Shown here: one piece after another, positions 14,093 through 21,495 of the stretch
Numbering within the stretch: the first letter of the stretch is position 1
How the letters are laid out: each line of letters opens with the position of its first letter
From: a bacterium
Lineage (GTDB): Bacteria; Bdellovibrionota_C; UBA2361; OMII01
Length of the DNA: 34,157 nt
Direction: 5' to 3'
NCBI GenBank assembly: GCA_017853605.1
Contig: JAFMJG010000012.1
Span: 1-34,157 of the forward strand
The notes under the pieces: generated by a model
What the model was told of the DNA's origin: nothing
What the model saw: the letters and a program-made list of their open reading frames with translations, nothing else
Database searches by the model: none
Translations under genes and position numbers: made by a program

Positions 14093-16150
14093 GTGGTAGA
14101 GGGATTGCCAGCGCCGGACAGCAAGGATCTGGATCTCCTGAGAAATAACCAGCGGAGAAACTATTCCCGCCTGGTCATCAAGGCTGTTGTTGGCATATTT
14201 GGCGCCCTCCTTGGAATCTTGCTGACGGTCTACCTCGTTCGTCAGGTCAAAAACGATGAGGCCTCGCCGGCGTACGTGCAGGACCTGCTCTCCGCAAGCG
14301 GGTTTAATTGGGAAGAGGATGTCCCGGGCCAGATAGCTGCCTACCGTGAGTGGCTGGGGTCTCATGGCACCGCCATGGAGGCTTCGATCTTCGACGATAC
14401 TTCGCTCCTGCTGGTGAAGAGCATGGTCGCTAGCGTCGGCAATGAGCCGAGCCGCTCCGATCTCGGGATCTTCCGGCAGCTCTACCTGTCTCTCCACATC
14501 GGGCTAATACGGGTGGTGTTCCTTGTGCTCGCCTCCCTTCGGGCCTGCATCGTCCTGGTGCTGGGCGCGGTTATTTTCGGCCTGCGCTCCTATCGGCCGC
14601 ACGAGGGGGATGACGCCCTCGGCCAGATGGGAAACGGCAGGCTCTTTTACTCGGGTGTTCGGGCGGGCCTTGAGAAGATCACTCCAGAGGGGGCGCCTGA
14701 CGTTCAGGTCAGGGGGCTCGCGTGCCCCCAGTTCTCGCCGCAGGGGGAGACTCGGGCATCCCAGATCTGGAAGGTGCTTGGAGAGTATGGGGCGCAGAAC
14801 GCCACAAACGAGGCGCTCGCGGCGATCGTCGTAAGGAATGCGGGGATATCTTCCTACGTAGCGACGCCGGAGGACGAAGGCCGGCTCTCAAAGGCTTTTG
14901 TGGCGACAGCGCTCGGGGCGCACACTGCCGATCTCCTTGCTGCTGCGCTTTCGCTTCACGCCAGGTACGCGCAGGGCGAGGCAGATGGGCCCATTGAAGC
15001 GCATGCCGAAGAGGTTGGAGGCGCTCCGCTCTCTTCTTGGGAGTATGCGCAAGCCGTGCAGTTGGCGATGCATAGGGTTCTTTCGCCGGACTTGCGGCGC
15101 GAGCTCGGCGAGCTCTCTCCAGCAGAGATAGCAACTGCAGTTCTCTCCTTCGAGTGCGGCAAGGTGCTCGCCCACTCATTTGAGGGAGGGCGCTGGATCC
15201 GGCGTTCGCAATTCCCGCAACTGAGCGCCCGAGCGGTTCTTCACTCTATCGTTGCCTACCCTCAGGACTACGGCTTCGATGAGCGCCGCCGGATCCGCCA
15301 GGCGCTCATCTACTCGTCTCGCTCCAGCTCGTTCGCCCCGGTGCGCATGCCGCTCGGGCTTGACAGCGTCACATGGGCCCTGCGGCAATGGATGGAGATC
15401 CTCTTGGCGAGCCCACACCAGCTGCGGCCTGTTGCTGATGAAGTGGAGCTTGTTGGCCTGGTGCGGGCAGCCCATACGACATGGTGCGCCGAGCTGCTTG
15501 ACGGCTCGGCCCTGCTGTCCCCTGATACAGCCGGGCAGAGCTTCGCAACCGGGGCAGGGCTGCTCCTGGTTCCGCTTCGGGGCGTCATCACTGCCCTGCG
15601 GCGCAGCATCAGCCCTTCCGACATCAGAAGAATTGAGTCGCTGCTGGTGGCGGTGACTGTGAGCCAGAGGCAGGCGGCTGCTGAAGCGGCAAAGCGTGAT
15701 GGAGAGGCTGCAGACACGGTCTCGTTTGAGCGCATCCTCCCGCCGCTTCGGGATGCAGAGGTCACATCACTGGCGCTCCTGCACGGAGTTGCGGTGGAGG
15801 ATCTCAAGGACTGGTCCGCTCTCCGGATAGTGCTGACCTCATACGGGTGGCTGGCCCGACGGGTGGGGGACTACACGGTGCCAGAGAGCTCGGTGATCTT
15901 TGCGGTGTTCAAGTCGAGGGACCCGCTGCCAGGCGCCAACATGCTCGGCCTCGTTGGAAAATCGGGCTTGGTGCCGTTTCGGGGGGCAAAATTCGAGGCT
16001 ACCTGGGGAGGCTCTTGGGCCGCGCATTTTGCGCTCGCCGACAAGGCGACTATGGCGGAGACGACAGAAGATTTTGAGAAGTTAATGAAGGGCATCGAAG
16101 AGAAAGCGGAAGAGGAGAGCCCCGGCGGGGGGTCTCCGGTTACTGCGTAG
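14093..16150 (+). CDS. Large two-TM T4SS partner of the coupling ATPase, possibly DotM-like by position
   Basis: This is a 685-residue protein. It has a short cytosolic start, membrane helix 1 (about 28-49), a periplasmic segment of about 85 residues, membrane helix 2 (about 136-166), and a cytosolic domain of about 500 residues rich in helices. It ends in an acidic, Gly-rich tail. The GTG start has AGAGG six bases upstream. It is followed after 10 bases by the coupling ATPase gene. In Dot/Icm and IncI systems the coupling ATPase (DotL/TrbC) pairs with a membrane protein, DotM/TrbA, encoded next to it. This gene has that position and a similar topology but is much longer than DotM (about 380). 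I see no sequence motif that proves homology. Its job is probably to hold the coupling ATPase or recruit substrates. Confidence 0.6.
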   Translation: MVEGLPAPDSKDLDLLRNNQRRNYSRLVIKAVVGIFGALLGILLTVYLVRQVKNDEASPAYVQDLLSASGFNWEEDVPGQIAAYREWLGSHGTAMEASIFDDTSLLLVKSMVASVGNEPSRSDLGIFRQLYLSLHIGLIRVVFLVLASLRACIVLVLGAVIFGLRSYRPHEGDDALGQMGNGRLFYSGVRAGLEKITPEGAPDVQVRGLACPQFSPQGETRASQIWKVLGEYGAQNATNEALAAIVVRNAGISSYVATPEDEGRLSKAFVATALGAHTADLLAAALSLHARYAQGEADGPIEAHAEEVGGAPLSSWEYAQAVQLAMHRVLSPDLRRELGELSPAEIATAVLSFECGKVLAHSFEGGRWIRRSQFPQLSARAVLHSIVAYPQDYGFDERRRIRQALIYSSRSSSFAPVRMPLGLDSVTWALRQWMEILLASPHQLRPVADEVELVGLVRAAHTTWCAELLDGSALLSPDTAGQSFATGAGLLLVPLRGVITALRRSISPSDIRRIESLLVAVTVSQRQAAAEAAKRDGEAADTVSFERILPPLRDAEVTSLALLHGVAVEDLKDWSALRIVLTSYGWLARRVGDYTVPESSVIFAVFKSRDPLPGANMLGLVGKSGLVPFRGAKFEATWGGSWAAHFALADKATMAETTEDFEKLMKGIEEKAEEESPGGGSPVTA

Positions 16151-16160
16151 GGAGAGAGAC

Positions 16161-18344
16161 ATGGCACGGACCTATAAGCGGACTGACTACTCGGCTATCC
16201 GTGATGAGCGGATACGGCAGTCCCTGCTAACCTCCGGGCTCGCTTCGCTTGGAACATTTGGGGCGGTGCTCTCGCCGCTTGCTGGCGCCCTTGATCCGAT
16301 GGTGCTCTTTGGCATGGGGCTCATACCCGCTTGCGCTTTTGGGCGCAGCGCCCTTGAGTGGGGCAGGCAGCAGGCCCTGGAGCTCGAGCGTGCAAGGGAG
16401 TCCCAAATGCGGGGAGGGAAGGACGTGCTCGGCATGCCGCCGATGCGTGAAGCTTTTGGCAGGGCGGTTGAGACAGCGCGGCTCAAAAACAAGAAGATGC
16501 TGGACCGCTACCTGGTGGGCTTTGAGCTCGATTCCGGGGAGCCGCTGTGGGTTGATGATGATGAGATCTGCACGCACGGCGCTGTGTTCGCAAAGACGGG
16601 CGTCGGAAAAACACTGTGGCTAGAGTCCCTGATTTTTCAGCAGATGGCGCGTGGGCGGGCGAGCGGCTGCACCTTTATCGATGCCAAGCGCGACTCTGCA
16701 ACGCTCGCCCACATCATCCTCATGGCGATGATAACGGGACGAATTGAGGATCTCATTGTGGTCGACCCATTTGAGAGCGTCCATGCGTACAATTTTGTGA
16801 TGACCAACCAGCGGGCAGACGTCAAGGCCCGCAAGGTGCTGCGCGCTGGGCTGCCCCCGACCTCAGACCAGAGCACGACGAAGCACTACGATCGGCTTGC
16901 TGCAGACTCCATATACCGCATGGTGCGGGCGATGGAGAGCTTTGGGCTGGCGTGGTCTATCCGTGACATCGCGGTCGCGTTGTCAGCCTTCCAGCTTGCC
17001 TATCCGCACCTGCGGAACATGCTCAACAAGATCGGCGCCCGGCAGGCTATGGTTGAGTTGGGGCACCTTGCGTCCAGCTACCGCAGCGTCAAGGGGGTCC
17101 TCGACACGGCGCGCATTACCGACAACCTTCGGGGAATCGCTTCTGAGCTGCACGCAATCTCGGGCAGCGAGGCGGGCGAAATTTTTTGCACGAAGCACAC
17201 GGACCTTGTCCTCACGGACGCCATCCTTCGGGGCAAGATCATTTACTTTATGCTTCCGCGGCTTGAAGAGGCAGAGAGCGCCGCCCGAATGGTCAAGGTG
17301 TTCCGAGAAGACCTTGAGGTCTCAATCGGGGAGATAACTTCCTCCAGGATCCACAATTTGGAGGACCCTCACCTAGTAATTATTGACGAGGGCTCCTCCA
17401 CATTCGGCCCCACTTGGGCGAACCTGTTTGAGCTGGCGCGGCGAGGGCGGTTTGCGCTGCTCTTTGGTGCCCAGTCGACTGGAGGCCTCACGGATGCCGC
17501 GATGGGCCTCAGCGAGGCCTTCTATGAGCGGGTGATGGCTAACGTCAACCTCAAGGTCATGATGAGAATCGGGGACAATCGCACGGCCTCGGACATGACG
17601 GAGTGGTTTGGCAAGATAACCTCCACAAAGAAGTCAGTAGGGGCGGGAGTCACGACGGGCATGTCGAGCGCGCTCCTGAAGGGGACTCTTGACCTGAATG
17701 CGCGCCGCTCTGGAGGCGAGTCGCAGAGCGTTAGCTACCAGGAAGCCGAGGAGGACCTCGTCAGCGCTGAGGAGCTCAAGCACGAGATGTCGGCCGAGAA
17801 GGGGTTGGCATGGTTTGATCTCGGCAACGGCAAAATTGTCAAGGGTAGGTCGTTTTGGTTCAACGCAAACCTGCCCGATACGTGGGAGGGCCGCGAGTTT
17901 ATTGTTCATCCGGAAAAGCTCGAGGTGGATGAGATTGGGCTTGCGGATTGGGTTGATGAGCAGATCTTGTCGCAGGAACAGGAGGAGACTTCACAGAAGT
18001 TCGCGCCGAAGCCCCGTAGCCAGCAGGAGCCAACGCTGCCGGAGAGGAGGCCGGGGGCGTCCGGCACCGCCTCCTCTCAGACTCCATCTGATGCGCCTGT
18101 TTCATCATCCTTCAAGCTGGGACCGATGCCGAGGGGAGGCATGAGGCCCCGTGGGTCGGTGACCTCCATAATGAAGCCAGCGGCACCCGCTAGCGAGGCG
18201 CCGGCGGCTGCAACTGGAGCACCACCGGCGAAGGGTTCTTCCCAGCAGCAAGGAGGTGCTTCGGGGGATGCAAAGGCAAAGGGCGGGGAGCCTTCAAAGA
18301 GCGGATGGGGACCCAAAACAGGACCCCTTAAGCTGCGAAAATAA
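16161..18344 (+). CDS. TraD/VirD4/DotL-family type IV coupling ATPase
   Basis: This is a 727-residue protein that should bring substrates to the T4SS channel. Two hydrophobic stretches (about 27-62) anchor it in the inner membrane. The motor has Walker A KTGVGKT (about 145-151), a following FIDAKRD, and Walker B LVIIDEG (about 404-410). A downstream FGAQSTGG is typical of VirD4-like proteins. The region ANVNLKVMMRIGD and the final GNGKIVKGRSFWF resemble the end of the ATPase domain in DotL/TraD. After about residue 610 the tail is disordered, rich in Pro, Ala, Gly and Ser; such tails often bind adaptors. The ATG has GGGAG upstream. No relaxase gene is next to it. Motifs alone cannot separate TraD from DotL. 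Confidence 0.9.
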   Translation: MARTYKRTDYSAIRDERIRQSLLTSGLASLGTFGAVLSPLAGALDPMVLFGMGLIPACAFGRSALEWGRQQALELERARESQMRGGKDVLGMPPMREAFGRAVETARLKNKKMLDRYLVGFELDSGEPLWVDDDEICTHGAVFAKTGVGKTLWLESLIFQQMARGRASGCTFIDAKRDSATLAHIILMAMITGRIEDLIVVDPFESVHAYNFVMTNQRADVKARKVLRAGLPPTSDQSTTKHYDRLAADSIYRMVRAMESFGLAWSIRDIAVALSAFQLAYPHLRNMLNKIGARQAMVELGHLASSYRSVKGVLDTARITDNLRGIASELHAISGSEAGEIFCTKHTDLVLTDAILRGKIIYFMLPRLEEAESAARMVKVFREDLEVSIGEITSSRIHNLEDPHLVIIDEGSSTFGPTWANLFELARRGRFALLFGAQSTGGLTDAAMGLSEAFYERVMANVNLKVMMRIGDNRTASDMTEWFGKITSTKKSVGAGVTTGMSSALLKGTLDLNARRSGGESQSVSYQEAEEDLVSAEELKHEMSAEKGLAWFDLGNGKIVKGRSFWFNANLPDTWEGREFIVHPEKLEVDEIGLADWVDEQILSQEQEETSQKFAPKPRSQQEPTLPERRPGASGTASSQTPSDAPVSSSFKLGPMPRGGMRPRGSVTSIMKPAAPASEAPAAATGAPPAKGSSQQQGGASGDAKAKGGEPSKSGWGPKTGPLKLRK

Positions 18345-18722
18345 AAGGGCTTACTGAACGATAGCCAGCGGGTGAAGTCAGATGAGTTGTCCTTCAACCT
18401 GAAGGAATGATTGCCTTTGCGAATCCGCCGAAGTATCGTCTCTGTGGGGCCAAGGAATGTTGCCTCTAGTTCCTTCAGTCGCGGTCTGCAAGGACCGATA
18501 GAGTTGGGAAGGGGAGGCGGTAGGCTGTTCGCTCGACATGAGAGACCAGCTGCACGTTCCGAAATCCTCAAAACGACTGGCTATCGCACCCAGCTTTAAT
18601 GGCGAAGGGGTGCCTGTGTGGATGCTTGGCGCGGCGGTGGTGGTGGACTTTCAAACCGCCCTCCGCGATTGAAGTAAAGCGTTCAAGAGGGACGCACAGG
18701 TTTTAGGAAAGGTGAAGGTTCT
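18345..18722 (+). other. Gene-free stretch with inverted and direct repeats (possible structured RNA or oriT)
   Basis: A 10-bp perfect inverted repeat, CGATAGCCAG (18359-18368) and CTGGCTATCG (18577-18586), encloses about 208 bases. Inside are a 7-bp hairpin TCCTTCA-ACC-TGAAGGA (starting near 18390), a near-direct repeat AAGGAATG(A)TTGCCT (18402-18416 and 18452-18465), AAGGAA/TTCCTT arms, and CGGTC/GACCG arms. No T-run terminator follows. A 62-codon frame at 18411-18599 lacks a ribosome site and is probably not a gene. Lying just after the coupling ATPase gene, this could be a small RNA or a transfer origin. Neither is proven. Confidence 0.35.
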
Positions 18723-19202
18723 ATGTACCGCGGCGGAGTCACATTTTCAATCAACAAGTCCTTCGGCCGGCTTCAGCTGATCCCAGAATCCCAGGGATTG
18801 AGGCTTTTTTACACCCCTATCGTGGATGGCGCGGAGGCACCGGGTGCGCCGGGGAGCCTTGATATGCTCCTGCCGATCGACGCGATCGGAGGCCTGTGGG
18901 CGACTACGAGGGCCTTCCTCTACGGCGTTGAGTCGCTCGACGAGAACGTCATACTTCAGAGCGGAGAGAGTGAAAGCGACTCTGACACCCTGATAAAGCT
19001 TTACCGAGACAAGCCGCGGGGGCAGCAGGGGAAGCTCAGCGGCGAGGAGACGTGCTGGCTCCGGATCGTCACGGGGCGCACCGAAGAGGAGCGCCGCCGC
19101 ATCAAGCTAGGGCCCCGTGACCTGCTGTGCCTGGAGCTGTCGTGCAATTCTGTGATGATGCTCGCTAGCGAATCAGGAAGCCACAAGCCAGCGCTGATGT
19201 AG
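18723..19202 (+). CDS. Hypothetical protein, 159 residues
   Basis: I do not recognise this protein. It is soluble, with no signal peptide or membrane helix. It is likely beta-rich at the start (VTFSINKSFGRLQLIP, then LRLFYTPIV), has a central helix region, and a charged C-terminal part (GRTEEERRRIKLGPRDLL). The ATG has GAAGG a few bases upstream. It follows the coupling ATPase gene after 378 bases and ends 4 bases before the stop of a convergent gene. The strand-rich start could be a small nucleic-acid or ligand-binding fold, but that is only an impression. A role with the T4SS is possible because of its position. Confidence 0.6.
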   Translation: MYRGGVTFSINKSFGRLQLIPESQGLRLFYTPIVDGAEAPGAPGSLDMLLPIDAIGGLWATTRAFLYGVESLDENVILQSGESESDSDTLIKLYRDKPRGQQGKLSGEETCWLRIVTGRTEEERRRIKLGPRDLLCLELSCNSVMMLASESGSHKPALM

Positions 19203-19206
19203 CCGG

Positions 19207-20520
19207 CTACTTCGACACCACCTCCAAGAAAGCTGTCAGGTGCTTTGCCTGGAACGAGATAGTAGTGCGCGTGGCAGTCCCTTTTGCTGGATCAATCATG
19301 CGTAGGCCATAGTGGTCGAGGAGGGGAATGCCGGCCCACTCGAGCAGGTGTTCAAGGTCGAGATCCTTAGGCCTCTTGAGAACGTGGCACGCCCCCTCCG
19401 CGTCTGGGCGGTACAGGGCGGCATCGATAAGCCGACGCAGCGATTCAGTCTCGCCTGTTCGGCGCTCCAGGGCCCGCTCGACCTCAAAAACCGCCCCCAT
19501 ATCCCGCCTTTCGGTCAGGACAGACATGGCCTCTTTGAGCAGCGCCCGAGCTGGCGCTCCAGATTCGAGACGCTCCGCGAGCTCTGTGGCCTCAGCAGCA
19601 GAGAGGGAACTGCGCGCCCGGTCTTGGTTCCTCTCGAGCACTATGCGCACTGCAGGATCGCTATCATAGAGCTCCTGGAGACAGGTGCGGACAAGCCCGT
19701 CCTGCTCCTGTAGGGGCATCCCGTACAGCTGAAAAACTCCGGGCGCTAGCTCGTCAGCCTGGCGCCAAATAGAGGAGGCTATAGCGCGAGCGGAGTCAAA
19801 ATCCTCCCCAAGCTGGCGAAAGATTGAGGGCGCTCGGGAGCCCGAAGAGAGGTCTATAACGAGCTCGGCGAGCTTCTCGTACGGGTTGGTCGGATCACGC
19901 CTCTCAAGCCGCGCCCGCAGGCCGGAGCGAACCTGGAGTGCGGTGAGCACCTGCCCAAGGCGATCCCGGAAGCAGCGATCTTCTGGTGCCGCCGGAACCT
20001 CCTCAGCAAGCCTCAACAGCTCCTCTACGATGTGGTCACCCCTGTTTCCGAGGAGGTGGCGGACGAGCGGCAGCACGGGGGGGCGGGGATTCTTGCGCTT
20101 GCCAATCGGCACTTCGTCGTCAACAAGAACGGACTTGCCGAGAAGGAACGCATCCCGAACGGCATAGGTCCCCGCCAGCTGCGCAAAGTCGCGCATCGAG
20201 AACGTCGCGGAGGTCACCAAAAGGGTGGTCTGCGAGGGAAAGATGTCTCGGGTAATAGGGCTGGAACCAAATCCCTTTGCCCAATTTGCGAGTGGCACCT
20301 CGCCCACAACGGTGAGAAGAGGCTCGCCTGGCCGTTCGAGGGCGATGCCCCTGTACAGAGCCGCCGTCGCCAGGAGGTTGGGCACAAGCGTATCGTAGGG
20401 AGCGCTCTCTGCCACAAAGAGTATGGCGTCGACACACTGAAGGTGGACACGAGCCTTAGGGAGCCGGGGATCCCGAAGTGTGCCGGAGGTGCGCTGGTTG
20501 GGGGCGGGGGTAAGATCCAT
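19207..20520 (-). CDS. Hypothetical cytosolic protein, about 437 residues
   Basis: I do not recognise this protein. The first 140 residues look alpha/beta (VDAILFVAESAPYDTLVPNLLATAA, then LLTVVGEVPL, then TTLLVTSATFS). The rest is mainly helical and charged, with Arg/Glu-rich stretches (ERRDMGAVFEVERALERRTGE). It has no signal peptide, membrane helix, P-loop or metal motif. I take the ATG at 20520; a TTG at 20559 would add 13 residues but has poor context. No clear Shine-Dalgarno precedes either. It is convergent with the 159-residue gene, with 4 bases between the stops, and divergent from tlyA. Confidence 0.6.
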   Translation of the reverse strand: MDLTPAPNQRTSGTLRDPRLPKARVHLQCVDAILFVAESAPYDTLVPNLLATAALYRGIALERPGEPLLTVVGEVPLANWAKGFGSSPITRDIFPSQTTLLVTSATFSMRDFAQLAGTYAVRDAFLLGKSVLVDDEVPIGKRKNPRPPVLPLVRHLLGNRGDHIVEELLRLAEEVPAAPEDRCFRDRLGQVLTALQVRSGLRARLERRDPTNPYEKLAELVIDLSSGSRAPSIFRQLGEDFDSARAIASSIWRQADELAPGVFQLYGMPLQEQDGLVRTCLQELYDSDPAVRIVLERNQDRARSSLSAAEATELAERLESGAPARALLKEAMSVLTERRDMGAVFEVERALERRTGETESLRRLIDAALYRPDAEGACHVLKRPKDLDLEHLLEWAGIPLLDHYGLRMIDPAKGTATRTTISFQAKHLTAFLEVVSK

Positions 20521-20659
20521 AGGGACGCAGCATAACAGAGTTCGGGGCGAGCGGGGCAAGCTTAGGCGCCCTGCAGCGCCGTTTGTGGTGGTTGTGGGTG
20601 CGCTAGGGTCGGTTCGGGGCGAGTTCGACCCGGCAGAAAGCCTGTGAGATACTCATGGA

Positions 20660-21406
20660 ATGAGCAGGAAGAAGCCGCAAAAGCGGCAGCTCCATGAGCG
20701 CTTAGTGCTAGACGGGCGGGCTGCGAGCCGTGAGGCTGCGGAGCGCGAGATTATGGCCGGAGTCGTCCGAGTCAATGGCGAGCGGGTCGACAAAGCTGGG
20801 ACGCTGGTCGCGGACGACGCCTCAGTGGAGGTTGAAAAGCGGCGCGAGCACGTTGGGCGGGGCGCCTTGAAGCTAGAGGCCGCATTCACGCATTTCCCGA
20901 TCTCATGCCAAGGCGAGCCCTGTGCGGATGTCGGCGCCTGTACCGGCGGGTTTACCGAGATTCTTCTTCGGCACGGAGCGTCGCGCGTATACGCCATAGA
21001 CGTTGGATATGGGGACCTTGACTGGAGCATACGGTCTGATCCCCGGGTGGTTGTCATGGAGAGAACCAACGCACGCCACGTCAAGGAGCTTCCGGAGAGG
21101 GTGGGCTTCGTCTCGGTCGACGTCTCGTTCATATCTCTTAAGAAGATCCTGCCGGTTGTGGCCGGCTGGCTGTCGCCGCATGGCACTGTGGTTGCGCTCG
21201 TGAAGCCCCAGTTTGAGGCCTCGCGTGATGAGGTAGAGGCAGGCGGAATCGTCAGGGACCCTGAGGTGCATGCGAGGGTGGTTGAGGAGATTAGGGAGGT
21301 GCTCCCAGCGTGTGGGCTGGAGGCCCGTGGAGTTCAGGATTCCCCGATTTTAGGGGGTGATGGCAACCGGGAATTCCTTCTTTGGGCAGCGCTGTCAGGA
21401 AGGTAA
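20660..21406 (+). CDS. tlyA: TlyA-family rRNA 2'-O-methyltransferase
   Basis: This 248-residue enzyme belongs to the TlyA/hemolysin A family, which 2'-O-methylates cytidines of 16S and/or 23S rRNA with SAM. An N-terminal S4 RNA-binding domain (about 8-65) is followed by an RrmJ/FtsJ-like methyltransferase. SAM motif I is ADVGACTGGFTE (about 89-100), with Cys where ASTGGF is usual. The expected catalytic residues are present: Lys in RGALKLE, Asp in DVSFISL and Lys in VKPQFE. The length is normal. The ATG at 20660 has no strong ribosome site. Upstream is a divergent gene of unknown function. The older name hemolysin should not be taken as a function. Confidence 0.93.
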   Translation: MSRKKPQKRQLHERLVLDGRAASREAAEREIMAGVVRVNGERVDKAGTLVADDASVEVEKRREHVGRGALKLEAAFTHFPISCQGEPCADVGACTGGFTEILLRHGASRVYAIDVGYGDLDWSIRSDPRVVVMERTNARHVKELPERVGFVSVDVSFISLKKILPVVAGWLSPHGTVVALVKPQFEASRDEVEAGGIVRDPEVHARVVEEIREVLPACGLEARGVQDSPILGGDGNREFLLWAALSGR

Positions 21407-21435
21407 GAATAACCGATGGTGCCCAGGGGCTAAAT

Positions 21436-21468
21436 AATAAAATGACCGATAAGTAAAGTTATCGGTCA
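21436..21468 (-). terminator. Intrinsic terminator of the sugar dehydrogenase gene
   Basis: A 10-bp perfect stem TGACCGATAA (21443-21452) and TTATCGGTCA (21459-21468) has a 6-nt loop. On the minus strand it is followed by TTTTATTATTTAG. It lies 28 bases past the stop of the minus-strand gene at 21496. It may also block read-through from tlyA on the plus strand, although that side has no clear T-run. Confidence 0.75.
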
Positions 21469-21495
21469 ATAAGGAAGTGCCCCCAAATCGTTAGC

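Noticed and set aside
18411-18599. Small plus-strand frame (62 codons) in the non-coding stretch
   Set aside because: No ribosome site; it runs through the inverted repeats and has an Arg/Ser/Gly composition typical of chance frames.
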